A DNA stretch of 64,000 nucleotides from Vombatus ursinus (GCF_900497805.2 NW_020954551.1:682001-746000), one strand, 5' to 3'. Numbered from the stretch's first letter, positions 1 through 9,585 are shown. Notes: a model not told the origin generated them from the letters alone. Translations and numbers: made by a program.

Positions 1-520
1 AACATGCGTTCCCATTGATAAATAATAGGGCAGCTTGATAGATGGGGGAACAATAGACCAGCCTCTTGCCAAATTGCTGTTCCTAATGTTTGTTTAACAG
101 ATAAAGGAGTCAGGTGACATTTTCCATCAGTTTGTTGTATAGCACTATAAAAATAAACAGTTCTAAGATTCAGGATAGGAAGTGAGCAGTTCCCAGGGAA
201 GCGTTATCTGCCGTGTGGTTCCATACACCAAAAGGGCCCAGCGTGGCCAGGTCAAGGGGCGATCAGCTGAATTCCTGAAATATCGCCGTGCTTTCATTCA
301 TCCTATCACATGAGATAACACGGAAAGTGCCTGAAAGTGATGAATAAATGCTAGCTGTTGTTATGATTATTTATCAAGTGCTCTCAGCTCTGCCCCTCTC
401 TAGTCGGCGACCTTTCCACCGGCCATTCCTCTGGGTCCCCCGGGTCTTAGTTTCTTCACCTGTTAGAGCATCCCTAATGTCAGTTCCCATACCAGAAGCC
501 TGGGGTCTCAAGCTGTAAAG
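1..520. other. No gene or clear repeat
   Basis: No coding region is supported here. Bases about 335-372 end in a stretch resembling the AAATGCTAGCTGTTATTATT tail of a CORE-SINE on the plus strand, but no SINE body precedes it. Confidence 0.5.
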
Positions 521-640
521 TGTTTGAAGGTCTGTCACATAACAAAGGGATTCACTTTGCACTGCGTGTTCCCAGTAAACAGAACTAGGAGTGATGGGGA
601 GAGGTTGCAGAGAGATAGACTGAGGCTCAGAGGAGATGGA
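521..640 (+). mobile_element. L3/CR1 LINE, 3'-region fragment
   Basis: This stretch follows the 3' region of mammalian L3 (CR1 clade): a TTTGAAGGTCTGTCACAT start, an ACAGAACTAGGAGTGATGGG core and then GGTTGCAGAGAGA. It is a short, old, non-coding fragment. Confidence 0.6.
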
Positions 641-663
641 AATCTCTTTCACAATTTTTGTTC

Positions 664-868
664 AGTTGTTTCTCTTTTGTGCATTTCTTTGTAAGTCCAT
701 TTGGGTTTTTCTTGGCAGAGATCCTGGAGTGGTTTGCCATTTCCTTCTCCAGCTCATTTTACAGATGAGGAAACTGAGGCAAACAGGATGAAGTGATTTG
801 CCCAGGGTCACACAGCTAGTAAGCGCCTGAGGCTGGATTTGAACTCAGGAAGATTTCTTCTTCTTCAG
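664..868 (-). mobile_element. Mar-1-type CORE-SINE
   Basis: Read on the minus strand this is a tRNA-derived CORE-SINE. The plus strand shows GATTTGAACTCAGGAAGAT (body), CACACAGCTAGTAAG (core), GATGAGGAAACTGAGGCAAA and then the Mar-1 segment GTGGTTTGCCATTTCCTTCT. The RTE-like tail is decayed. Confidence 0.8.
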
Positions 869-1117
869 GAAGATGATAGCTGTTACTTCTTGTTATTACC
901 TATTGGGATAATTCACCCACAGTGCTCTCTGGGCAGCTGCTCAGTGGTCCTTTGGATGCTGATGCCGTAAGCTTAGCTATCAGATGTGGGCTTTTCTAGG
1001 CTATCTACGGGTCACTGTATCAGAGGCTTTGCAATGACGACATTCCAGTACTTCTGTGGCCTCCTGTGTCCCAACCACTGACTCCATGGACTTACTATGC
1101 GGTCTAGGTAACCTAGG
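869..1117. other. No recognised feature
   Basis: Unique-looking sequence between two SINEs. I see no open frame of interest and no repeat I can name. Confidence 0.4.
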
Positions 1118-1290
1118 AGCATAGATCTGGACCTCAAAGGGACATTAGAGGACGTGGAGACTGGCCTCCTCATTTTACAGATGAGGAGACCAAAGCTAGA
1201 GAGAAGTTGAGTGACTTGCCCAGTGCCACGCACCTAGTAAGTATGTGAGGTGGAATCTGAAACCGGGCACGTCTGAAGTTAATTCAGGCC
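1118..1290 (-). mobile_element. MIR3 (Ther-2) SINE
   Basis: The plus strand shows an L3-like tail (GGACCTCAAAGGGACATTAG), then TCATTTTACAGATGAGGAGA, GTGACTTGCCCAG and a decayed CORE. The L3-type tail is what separates MIR3 from MIR. Confidence 0.65.
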
Positions 1291-1339
1291 CACCTGTTCA
1301 GGTGCTCGCTAGGCTAGAAGAACCAAACATGGAAGAATT

Positions 1340-1645
1340 GAATCAATCAGTTTTTACTCTGTTTGGGGTGCTGTGCTAACAGCTGGGGATTCAAAGGAAA
1401 AACAAAAGCAGTCCCTGACATCAAGGAGTTTACATTTTAATAGGAGAGACAACATGCACATACGTAGATATATACAAGATACATGTCAAATGGTTGGAAG
1501 GTAACCTGCGAGGGGAATGGGATGGCCTCCTGAAGAAGGGCGCTTCGGAGCTAAGCCTTGAAGGAAGCCAGGGAAGACTGAGGTGAGGGAGAAGAACAGC
1601 AGGCATGAGGAACAGTGAGTGAAAAGGCAGGGAGGTGGGAAATGG
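1340..1645 (-). mobile_element. L2 LINE, 3' end, antisense
   Basis: Antisense L2 3' end: GTGCTGTGCTAACAGCTGGG, then CAGTCCCTGACATCAAGGAG, then GCCTTGAAGGAAGCCAGGGA and a GGCATGAGGAACAGTGAG motif. About 300 bp of the L2 3' region is retained. Confidence 0.7.
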
Positions 1646-2383
1646 ATGAGAAAGGAATAATAAAACAACCCAAAGCAGTGTCATTTCTATCTGGGAGTTC
1701 ATCTCCCAGAGTATTTGCAGTGTTGCCCTTAGCTTGCTGCACTGTCCATCTGCCAGCTTTTTTATACGCAGAACGGGCCGTCTCCATGCTTTGCTCCACG
1801 TGGTCATGATCTTGACAATGACTCCAGTTCCTTTGCTTTCATCTCAGCAGGAATGAACTTCTTGGAGGGGCGTGAGAGTGGCCCAGCTTGGCTGCTGGCA
1901 GGAAAGTTTCTCCAGGCGCTACACAGATGCTGCGAACCTCCCTCAGTCTTGTTTGGGGGAAGGGGGGAGAGCCCTGTGGGCCAAGTAGCCAAATAACCAC
2001 GGCTACTCTTCAATGGATTTGTGATCTCTTCAGTGGAGTACAGCCAGAAACTCATCCTCTCTTTTCCTATGGAATTGTTGTCTGTGTCCTCTCATCAACG
2101 CCTTTTCACTGATCTGTCCACCATTGGAGGCCTTCCTCTAGGGCTTTTAATGCTTGGTGGTAATGGGCACAAGTATAGCCCTTGGACTATCCATCTGTAT
2201 CCCTCCTTCTTGCTTCAAGACTAACCGCTTCCTTTTCTGATCATCCATTTCCTGTCAAACTACCACCACCAACTTGGCCATCATCTCCTCTCAGACTGGA
2301 ATGAAGACAGATCAGGATCTTGTGCCTAGGACTTTGGAATAGCCATCCCCCTACTCCTCAAGACCAGACTTCACCACCTGGGG
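1646..2383. other. Unassigned 0.7 kb
   Basis: No feature is supported. Short open frames on both strands have no recognisable protein signature and overlap each other. Bases about 2120-2270 have the feel of an old repeat that I cannot name. Confidence 0.4.
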
Positions 2384-2490
2384 AAGTAGGTGCTATTATT
2401 ATTACAACTAGTAGTAAGTATTTGAGATTTGAACTCAGGTCTTCCTGACTCGAGGCCTGGGGCTCTATCCGCTGTACCACCTTCCTGCCC
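2384..2490 (-). mobile_element. MIR-like SINE with internal deletion
   Basis: Antisense SINE. GTAGGTGCTATTATTATTAC runs directly into GATTTGAACTCAGGTCTTCC and CTATCCGCTGTACCACC, so the central core (normally GAGGAAACTGAGG through CACACAGCTAG) is missing. Confidence 0.6.
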
Positions 2491-2598
2491 CATGGGACCT
2501 CAAATACCATCTAGTCCAACTCCTTCATTGTACAGAGGGGGAAACTGAGACACAGGAATAATAAGTGACTTACCTAGGGTCACACATAGGATGTCGCT
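2491..2598 (-). mobile_element. MIR3 SINE fragment
   Basis: L3-type tail ATACCATCTAGTCCAACTCC, then GGGGAAACTGAGACACAGG and GGTCACACATAGG. It abuts the previous SINE with no spacer. Confidence 0.6.
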
Positions 2599-2639
2599 TT
2601 CAGGCAAGAAGGGACAAGCCTATGATTAATAGGTATACA

Positions 2640-3050
2640 GGATGGTGAAGGGTCTGGAGTCCAGATCATATGAGGGCCAGGTGAAAGAACTGAGAATGTT
2701 CAGAGTGGAGCAGTTAGACCCAGGTGGAACACAATCACTGTATTTTGAAAGACCGAAATATAGAGGCAGGATTAGACTTACCTCCAAGGGCAGAACTGGG
2801 AGCAATGAGTAAGTTGCAAAGAAATCAATTTCAGGCTTAATCTTTGAAAAACTTCCTCCCTATCCAAGCTGCCCCAAAGTAGAAAGAGTTACATAGAGGG
2901 GCTCCCTGTTCCTGAGGGTCTTTAAGCACAAGTTGCTTGGATACCCACTTGCCGGGTGTATTGTGGGGCTGGGCTGGGGTGGCGATTCCTGTTGTGTATG
3001 GGCTCCATGACCACCAAAGTCCCCCCTAACTCATAAATTCTGTGCTTCTC
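2640..3050 (+). mobile_element. L3/CR1 LINE 3' end
   Basis: Plus-strand L3 3' region. Landmarks are GGGCAGAACTGGGAGCAATG, then AAAAACTTCCTCCCTA, a GAGGGTCTTTAAGCACAAG motif and a terminal CATAAATTCTGTG. About 400 bp remain and are heavily diverged. Confidence 0.7.
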
Positions 3051-3655
3051 CAATGCATTCAGAATAAAACCTCTCTAAGCTACTGTAACCCTGTTTCCTT
3101 TTTGCCACTGTGTTTTGCTTTGAGCCATCAAACATTCATATGCATGAAGATATTTCCTGAAAGTTATTAGTCTAAGTTCTATTCTTGAAATTATTCATGA
3201 AAGTGTTTTCTCTCTCCTTTCTAGAAGAAAAGAGCTGAGTATCTAAACAATGGTGCCAGGCCCTGGCCAGATTAGCCTGCCTATGCACTAGGAAATCAAT
3301 AAAACCCTAACCCAGGCCTTGTCTGTGAATAAAATTCCTATAAACACAGGATATAATCACACATTTTTACATAGTTGACCTATTGAACGGGCGCACGTGT
3401 TTTTAATTTGCAGGGGATTGTTCTCTCGGTAGATTCCATTTCTCCCCCCCCCCCTTCCCCCCAGCTTGATTTAAATGGAACAGACACCTTAAAAATCTTA
3501 ACAAGCATAGCTGACCTTTCAGTGGAATTTGACAGAACGATACCGTGTGAGTGAGACTTGTGTGGAGTGAGGGTACCCAGGATAGACAACTGCAATAAAC
3601 AACACCGGGGCATTTGCAAATCCCCTCCCTGGCAACTGCCCACGTACACAACTGA
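3051..3655. other. Unassigned stretch with a C-tract
   Basis: No gene is supported. A C-rich run lies at about 3443-3465. The rest is ordinary AT-rich sequence. Confidence 0.4.
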
Positions 3656-4165
3656 ACCTGTTCTTTCCAAGGTCACGAATGACCTCCCTTTCCCAAAATT
3701 CAGTGGTCTTTTTCTGTCCTCACCTCCCTGACACCCACCTACAAAACTTGATATGAAAGCCTTCCCCTCCTCTTTTTATAAATATCGCCTCCTTTGACTT
3801 CTGTGGTATGGTGATCTCATGGTTCTTCTCCATCAATGCATCTTCTTCTCTGTGTCCTTGGCTGGATCCCTAGGTTCCTCCCACCCTAGAAGTATGTGTT
3901 ACCCTCGAGGGTCTCTCTTTGGTCCTCTTCTCTTTTTTTCTCCACACTCTCTCCCTCGGTGGTCTTGCTCAATAGATTCAACTGTGATCTCTGTATAGAT
4001 GGTTCCCAAATCCTTATTTCCATCCTCCAATATCCAGTCTTCTTTTTCCAACTGCTTGCTCCACTTGGATAGCCGAGTTTCAACTCAATACATTCAAAAC
4101 TGAATTCAACATCTTGCCTCCTGCCCCTAAAACTTTGTTTTCTCTCTAACTTTCTATGCCTATTT
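3656..4165 (+). mobile_element. L2 LINE, reverse-transcriptase region (part 1 of 3)
   Basis: Decayed L2 ORF2. GGTCACGAATGACCTCCCT matches the L2 (I)TNDL region, and about 240 bp on, GGTCCTCTTCTCTTT and CACACTCTCTCCCTCGGTGG match the GPLLF...LGDL stretch of the RT palm. Several stops interrupt the reading frame. The copy continues after a SINE insertion and again after the RTE insertion, giving about 1.25 kb of L2 in total, unusually long for this window. Confidence 0.7.
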
Positions 4166-4364
4166 CGTAGTGATAGGATGGTGCACTGGATAGAGAGCTG
4201 GACCGAGAAGCAGGAAGACTTGAGTTCCAGCATCACTAGCTGTATGATCCTAGGTGAGTCCCTTCTCCAATCTAGGACTCACGTTCCTCATGCATAAAAT
4301 GAGGGTGTGGGATAGGATGACATTTGAGGTCTCTCCAGTTCCAGCTCTATGAGCCTGTGAATTG
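4166..4364 (+). mobile_element. MIR3 SINE inserted in L2
   Basis: Plus-strand SINE: GGTGCACTGGATAGAGAGCT head, GAGTTCCAGCATCACTAGC core, then AAAATGAGGGTG and an L3-type tail GAGGTCTCTCCAGTTCCAGC. It splits the surrounding L2 copy. Confidence 0.7.
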
Positions 4365-4886
4365 AATTAAAGAATTTTGATGATGTCACCATCCTCCCCA
4401 TTACCCTGGTGTAGACCCTTGGCTCATCTTTAACTTTTCTTCCCCTTCCCACCCCACCCTATATTTAATCGGTAGTGAAGTCCTGTTTATTCTACTTCCA
4501 CAACACATCTGCCATTTATCTTTTCTCTACTTCCATTGAAACCGCCTTAGTTCAGACCCTGATCTCCTTTAACTGGACTATTACGTGATCTTCTAATGGG
4601 TCATCCAATCTTCCTTTTCATGCCCTTGAAACCACAGTCCAAGAAGTCATCCAGTTGAATTTCTATGATCATACCACTTCTCAGCATCAATAGCATTTGG
4701 TAGCCCTTTACTTCCTGCTGACTCAAGTATAAATTCCTGATCTAGCCATTTATGACTTCTGTAATCTAGATCCAACTTACCTTTCCAGCCACCCCTCATA
4801 CTATTTCCCTGCATGCATTTTAGTTTACAGTCACTCCATTTCCTGTTGGCATCCTGCATTGTCCTGTCTCAGTACGTTTGATCACA
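4365..4886 (+). mobile_element. L2 LINE (part 2 of 3)
   Basis: Continuation of the L2 body after the MIR3. It has the L2-like pyrimidine-rich coding remnant (CCCTTGGCTCATCTTTAAC, then CTTTACTTCCTGCTGACTCA). It ends at the 9-bp target duplication TTGATCACA next to the RTE insertion. Confidence 0.65.
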
Positions 4887-5726
4887 GTGTTGTTGTTGAA
4901 TCATTCAGTTGTGTCCAACTCTTTGTGACCCCACAGACCATAACATGCCAGACCTTCACTATCTCTCAAAGTCTGTCCAAGTTCATGTCCAGTTTTTCCA
5001 TGATATTATCTATCCATATCATCCTCTGTCATACCCTTTTACTTTTGCCTTCTATCTTTCCTAACATCAAGGTCTTTTCCAATGAGCCCCATCTTCTCAT
5101 TATGTGGCCAAAGTATTTAAACTTCAGCATCAGTATTTGACCCTCCAGTGAACAGTATGAATTAATTTCTTTAAGTATTGACTGATTTGATCTCCTTGCA
5201 GTCCAAGGGACTCTCAAAAGTCTTCTCCAGCATCCCAATTTGAAAGCTTCAATTCTGTGGTGCTTAGCTTTCCTTATAGTTCAATTCTCATAGCCATACA
5301 CTGCTGATGGAAAAACTAGGTAATTTTGATTATAATTTTGTCGGCAAGGTGATGCTCTGCTTTTTAGTATGCTGTCCAGATTTGCTAGAACTTTCCTTCC
5401 AAGGAGCAAGCATCTTTTAATTTCATGGTTGCAGTTGCTGTCTGCAGTAATCTTTGAGCCCAAGAATATAAAATCAGACACTGCTTCCATTTCTTCTCCC
5501 TCTATTTGCCAGGAAGTGTTGGCACCAGTTGCCAAAATCTTAGTTTTTTTTATGTTAAGCGTCAAGTCAGCTTTTACACTATCCTCTTTCATTTTCATCA
5601 AGAAGCTTCTTAATTCTTCTTTACTTTCTGCCATCAGAGTGGTATCAGCTGAATATCTGAGATGGTTGATATTTCTCCTAGCAACCTTAATTCCAGCTTT
5701 CAGTTCATCCAGCCTGGCATTTTGCA
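4887..5726 (-). mobile_element. RTE (BovB-like) LINE, 5'-truncated
   Basis: A 0.84-kb minus-strand RTE-clade LINE resembling BovB throughout. The plus strand reads GTTGTGTCCAACTCTTTGTG, GTCTTTTCCAATGAGCCCC, CTTGCAGTCCAAGGGACTCT and TTTGAGCCCAAGAATATAAA. The antisense protein at 5281-5727 is the C-terminal half of the reverse transcriptase, with NIKKTKILATGANTSWQIEG and DFIFLGSKITAD. The catalytic YADD box is degenerate (YSADTTLMAESKEEL), so the first aspartate is lost. The element is 5'-truncated, ends in a short CAA-type tail on the minus strand, and is flanked by the duplication TTGATCACA at 4878-4886 and 5727-5735. It sits inside L2. RTE is the family whose 3' end is shared with Mar-1. The copy is dead. 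Confidence 0.88.
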
Positions 5727-5735
5727 TTGATCACA

Positions 5736-5960
5736 CTACCCTCTTCCTAAGGTAGAATGGACTCCTCATTGAAGTCCATTTATCCATTGAAATCCTTCCC
5801 TTTCTCTGAAGTTCAACACAAGTTTACCTCCTCCGTGAAGCCTTCTTTGATTGCCCATCCCCCTCTTGAAAGTGACTTTGGCCCTCTCAAAATTTTTCTA
5901 ATTCTTTGCCTGGACCCAGACCTTAGTACTTATATTGCTTTTATGCTTTGGTAACTCTGG
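5736..5960 (+). mobile_element. L2 LINE (part 3 of 3)
   Basis: L2 resumes after the RTE: CCTCCGTGAAGCCTTCTTTG and ATTGCCCATCCCCCTC match the L2 motif 'aggccttccctgaccaccc', and the stretch ends TATTGCTTTTATGCTTTG. Confidence 0.7.
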
Positions 5961-6127
5961 AATTTTCTCAATGGGGAGAAGAGCACAGCCAATCCACACC
6001 TTCTGATCCTGGGTGACTCTTGTCCATGGTCCGCACTGAATTCTTTCAAAATGTGCCACCTTTTTGATTTCTTGATATTGGATAAACACTACTGGAAAAC
6101 ATGGACTGTCCATGCATTGCCCTTTGA

Positions 6128-6372
6128 TCCCCAGGTAGTATAGAGGATATTTGGAGTTAGAAAGACCAGCGTTCGAGTTCTATTTCAGATACTCACTAGC
6201 TGTGTGAGCTTGGATAAGTCACTTAACTTTTCCCAGCTTCGTTTTCCTTATCTGTAAAAGGGAATGATAACAATGTCTGCATCACAGGGTTATTGTAAGG
6301 ATCAATGAGATAATTTATGTGAAGGGCTTTGCAAACTTTAAAATGCTTTACAAACACTAGCTGTTATTATTT
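6128..6372 (+). mobile_element. CORE-SINE (MIR/Mar-1 group), near full length
   Basis: Head at about 6130 (GGTAGTATAGAGGATATTTG), core CTCACTAGCTGTGTGAGC, GATAAGTCACTTAACTTTTC, then the tail TTTACAAACACTAGCTGTTA. Length about 245 bp. Confidence 0.75.
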
Positions 6373-6765
6373 GAGTAACCCATTCCTTTCTGGTTGTATG
6401 TTGCTCTGATAATATTATTTATGTTACTTCTGTGTAGTTCTTTGTTGGGAATATAGTGAAGCCTAATCATGCCCAGCATGTCCCTCTCCATTGGCCTTTG
6501 GGTGATTTAAGATTCTAACCCTTTGGGTATTGTGGTATTACATGCTTTGTAGACATATTTCATCATTGGAAAAATATGGATTTTAAAAAATGGATCTTTG
6601 TTTCAGGGAGATCATGGATTTCATTGAAAACAGTGAGCAATTTTTAAAAGACAATCTAACTTGTTCTCCTTTCCTGTTTAATGTAGGATCTTTTTTTTTT
6701 TTAAGATAAATGTGCTGATAGACCAACTCCATGACTGTTCATGCAACTGTATGTCATAGTCTGGA
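6373..6765. other. No recognised feature
   Basis: AT-rich unique sequence with a short T-run near 6691. No gene evidence. Confidence 0.4.
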
Positions 6766-7011
6766 CAATAGGCATTCATCCATTTGTATTTTTCTGTGTG
6801 GACAATTAAGTCAAATTCTTTTATGTGATTTTAATAGATACCTTTCATTCACTTGGTTTTTCCTACATAGGTAGTTATTTTAAACCCTTTTGAGTGATTA
6901 CAATAGGCATTCTTCATCTACTTGATTTTTCCTGTGTGAATACTTAGGTCAAACATGTTTGAGTGATTACCATAAACGTTCTTCATCCAATTGGCTTTTC
7001 CTGTGTTGATA
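6766..7011. repeat. Degenerate tandem repeat, about 68-bp period
   Basis: Three full units and a partial fourth: 6766-6832, 6833-6900, 6901-6969 and 6970-7011. Each begins with a variant of CAATAGGCATTCTTCATC, then CACTTGRTTTTTCCTGTGTG, and ends near GAGTGATTA. Unit length (67, 68, 69 bp) is close to 23 codons. On the minus strand the units read roughly NHSxxFDLSIHTGKxKWMKNxY, with stops at the W position in two units. I cannot name a family. Confidence 0.7.
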
Positions 7012-7344
7012 AACTCTTTGGGGAGTTTAAAGCTATCTTTTAGGAGGATTTGCAGTGTTCCAGGGCTAAATGGAACAGACACAATATCATCTTCAAATAG
7101 GAACAATAGGAGGAACGTGGCATCTGAAAAGAATCTCACTTCCATCTGGATTCTGCTTAATGCACTCTCCGCCATAGTGGCAAACACCTTCTGTGAACGC
7201 CAAGATCCCAGTTTATGTGTATTTGATATTTCTAATCAAAGTCTCTGTTGTATCTTTCAAGGAATTTGGTATGACTTTAGCATTTGAATGAGAGGCCCGT
7301 ATTGAAGGAGGACTGTTGAAATATTTTGCTTTACTGATTTTCTC
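7012..7344. other. Unassigned flank of the tandem repeat
   Basis: A minus-strand frame runs from the tandem repeat to about 7187 without a stop. It has no recognisable domain and I do not call it a gene. Confidence 0.35.
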
Positions 7345-7348
7345 TGTA

Positions 7349-7380
<32 letters not shown>

Positions 7381-7445
7381 TGTATATGTATATATATATA
7401 CACACACACATATGTATATAAATTATATATAGGAATATATATAGG
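7345..7445. repeat. TG/TA/CA microsatellite
   Basis: Compound dinucleotide array: (TG)n at about 7349-7372, then TATATATG-type and CACACACA-type segments. Confidence 0.9.
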
Positions 7446-7487
7446 AATGTACATATGAATATATGTGCTCTAAAATGTACAGATGAT

Positions 7488-7592
7488 ACAAGATCTCCCT
7501 GTTCTTTTTTGTTGACTAAATATGCAATAGTCTACATATGTGTGTACATATATGCATATAGTCAGCAAATAACAGAAACAGGGAGATCTTGT
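7488..7592. repeat. Inverted repeat (hairpin), about 40-bp arms
   Basis: Left arm 7488-7526 begins ACAAGATCTCCCTGTT. Right arm 7553-7592 ends AACAGGGAGATCTTGT, its exact complement. The inner arms also pair (GTTGACTAAATATGCA with TGCATATAGTCAGC, few mismatches). The loop is about 26 nt. It could be a palindromic MITE, a hairpin-RNA locus, or an inverted duplication. Confidence 0.8.
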
Positions 7593-7649
7593 GTTCTCTC
7601 TACAGTCAGCTGTGTGACAGTACAGATGTGACATGGTAGGATTTTTCTC

Positions 7650-7868
7650 AGTCTGTCTATTCCCTTTGTGTGCTTTTTATCCAGAATTCCCTTCACGCAC
7701 ACACCATATTGTCTTTTAAAGCATAGTTGTTTGGGGACGCCTCTTACCTTCTATGAGATGGTAGGCTCCCTGAGAGCTGGGTCTGTGTTATTTCTACCTC
7801 TGTAGCGCCTGCCATGAACGACCACAGTGCCTGGGACACAGCAAGTACTTAAATGTTCGTGGAAGGCT
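7650..7868 (+). mobile_element. L2 LINE 3' end
   Basis: L2 terminal motifs: GGTAGGCTCCCTGAGAGCTG, then ACAGTGCCTGGGACACAGCA and AGTACTTAAATG. Confidence 0.75.
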
Positions 7869-8700
7869 TGGTCCGTGCTCAGGATCGAAGTTCCTGCTTG
7901 CAGTCCATCTCGTGGGAGCTTTGGCGTCTGCCTCTGGCCGTGTGGCGAGCCAACAGGAGGAGATTTGGTGTTTTAATATGACATGGCAAATCCTGAGCAG
8001 TCTCAGGGTCTCCCCTTGTCCTGTGATGGTGCCAGAGGAGGGGGACGTTGTGCTAGTTAAAAGAAGACATGCCTTCCGGCTGGCATTCTCTCTTGCTTTG
8101 ACCCTCCTGGGGGCATGATGCGATGCCCTAAAACAGGATTCAGAAACTTAACTTATAGCTCCTGTTACAGTCTGCCCATAGGCTGATGCTTAAATCTCAT
8201 TGAAAAACACAATGGTCTGTAGGATTTCTAATCAGGCATTTTGTATTTTTACCTCAGATCTGTCTTGTTCAAGTAACAGCCTGAAGTTCGTTTGAAAATT
8301 TTATCAATTTTCATTTTTGTCAATTATCAATCATTTCTTTATTTTTTTCCACTTCTGCTCTCCACCCCAAAAAGGAAACCCAACATCTTTGTATCACGTG
8401 AGCAGTCCAGCGGTTCTGAGGAGGCAGTGCGTGGTAACAGGAGTTAGCAGGTCACTGAATGCCGTTTGAAGCCACTGGGTTAATGCTTGCTGTGACTCGT
8501 TTATATTTTGTGTGTGGGAGTAAATAAACCCCTGGCCAATGACTGTTTCATATAGTTTATTGAGTATCTTTTTGCTGTCACTCTTTGGGGAAATCCTAGA
8601 CAGGAGCCATAAACTAAGCTTTAAGTAAGTTTATCCCCTGAGCCCTGGTATGAGGGGGTTTAACAAGCTGAAGTGTGAGTACAGGGAGTCTAACTGTCTT
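7869..8700. other. Unassigned 0.8 kb
   Basis: No supported gene or named repeat. A plus-strand frame at 7912-8118 has no domain I recognise. Confidence 0.4.
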
Positions 8701-8835
8701 TGTCTATCTCTCTTCCTCCCTCCCTCCCTCTCTCCTTCTCTCTGTTTCTGTCTCTGTCTGTCTGTCTCTCTCTGGCTCTCTCTCCCTCTCTCTGGCTCCC
8801 CCTCACTCTGTTCTCTCCCCCCTTTCCTCTCCCCA
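8701..8835. repeat. Pyrimidine-rich low-complexity tract
   Basis: TCTC/TCCC/TCTG-type tract. The open frames in all three plus-strand frames across it are products of the composition, not genes. Confidence 0.85.
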
Positions 8836-9035
8836 ACCCCGATCTCTGTCTTGCAGTCAGGCTACCCACGACTACATTTGGTCCAAACCACATGTGGCTA
8901 TAGAACAGGGAGTGGGCTCCGTGCCCCAGATCCTGTGGTTCCTGCGAAGGTTCCTAATTTTAGAGCATTTTTATTATGTATATTGCTAGAGACGAAAAAT
9001 AATTAAGATATGTTCATATATTACAAAGCCATCAC

Positions 9036-9214
9036 GAGACAGCATGGAATAACAAATAGAGAGTAAGCCTGTAAGGCAGGAAAATCTGGATTCAAATACC
9101 ACCTCTGTCATGCTGGTTGTGTGACCCTGGGAAAGTCACTTAATCTCAACAGTGCCCCATGCAACTTTCTAAGGCTGTAAGTTATGGACCACTCCCTAGT
9201 CTGTATTAGTGGAT
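9036..9214 (+). mobile_element. MIR-related SINE (5' part), split by 7SL
   Basis: CORE-SINE with GATTCAAATACCACCTCTG, GTTGTGTGACCCTGGGAAAG and a distinctive 3' half CAACTTTCTAAGGCTGTAAG. The final part, ATGAATGAAATCACAGGTTC, appears only beyond the 7SL insertion, at 9562-9581. Confidence 0.7.
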
Positions 9215-9264
9215 AGAGCTTCCTTCCTTCCTTTTCTTCCTTCCTTCCTCTCTTCCTTTCCTTT
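9215..9264 (-). repeat. (TTCC)n, decayed A-tail of the 7SL copy
   Basis: TTCC-rich run that, read on the minus strand, directly follows the 3' end of the 7SL copy. It is best explained as a poly(A) tail that turned into a GGAA microsatellite. Confidence 0.6.
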
Positions 9265-9553
9265 TGACTGGGTCTCCCTATTTTGTCCATACTGTGGTCC
9301 CTCATGGGTCAACCCCACTGCTGGTTGGAATGGAAACTTTGGCTCGCTCTGTTTCTGACCTAGACCAATCCACCCCTCCTTAGGCAGTTGAGTGGCCCCT
9401 GGCCCCAGGGGCTCACCTTATTGATGCTGAACTTAGTCTAGACACATAACCAGCTTTTGGTCCTACTGTGGGTCAGAACTTCTGAGCTCAAAAGATCTAT
9501 GAATCTTAGACTCCCCAGTCACAAGGACTACGGTATGCACCATCGCAACCAGC
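9265..9553 (-). pseudogene. 7SL (SRP) RNA retropseudogene, full length
   Basis: The minus strand matches signal-recognition-particle RNA end to end. On the plus strand, in order: GACTGGGTCTCCCTATTTTG (7SL 3' end), CTGTTTCTGACCTAGACC, ACCCCTCCTTAGGCAG, TTATTGATGCTGAACTTAG (central S-domain region), CTTCTGAGCTCAAAAGATC and GGTATGCACCATCGCAACC (Alu-domain 5' end). The S-domain is present, so this is not an Alu- or B1-like SINE, which lacks it. Scattered substitutions and small gaps show it is old. The purine-rich 3' tail on its own strand and its position inside a SINE fit LINE-mediated retroposition. Active 7SL genes rely on internal and upstream Pol III signals that I cannot confirm here. Confidence 0.85.
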
Positions 9554-9585
9554 TCCCCCACATGAATGAAATCACAGGTTCAGAT
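9554..9585 (+). mobile_element. MIR-related SINE (3' end)
   Basis: ATGAATGAAATCACAGGTTC is the 3' end of the SINE interrupted by the 7SL copy. Confidence 0.6.

Noticed and set aside
5281-5727. 148-codon minus-strand protein with RT similarity as a host gene
   Set aside because: It is the RT remnant of the truncated RTE element, flanked by a target duplication.
6766-7011. CRISPR-like array
   Set aside because: Units are diverged and contiguous with no spacers, in vertebrate DNA.
6918-7187. Zinc-finger gene on the minus strand suggested by repeated HTGK
   Set aside because: No C2H2 cysteine-histidine pattern, unit length 69 not 84 bp, stops in two units.
9265-9553. Alu or B1-like SINE
   Set aside because: The S domain of 7SL is present, so it is a full-length 7SL copy.
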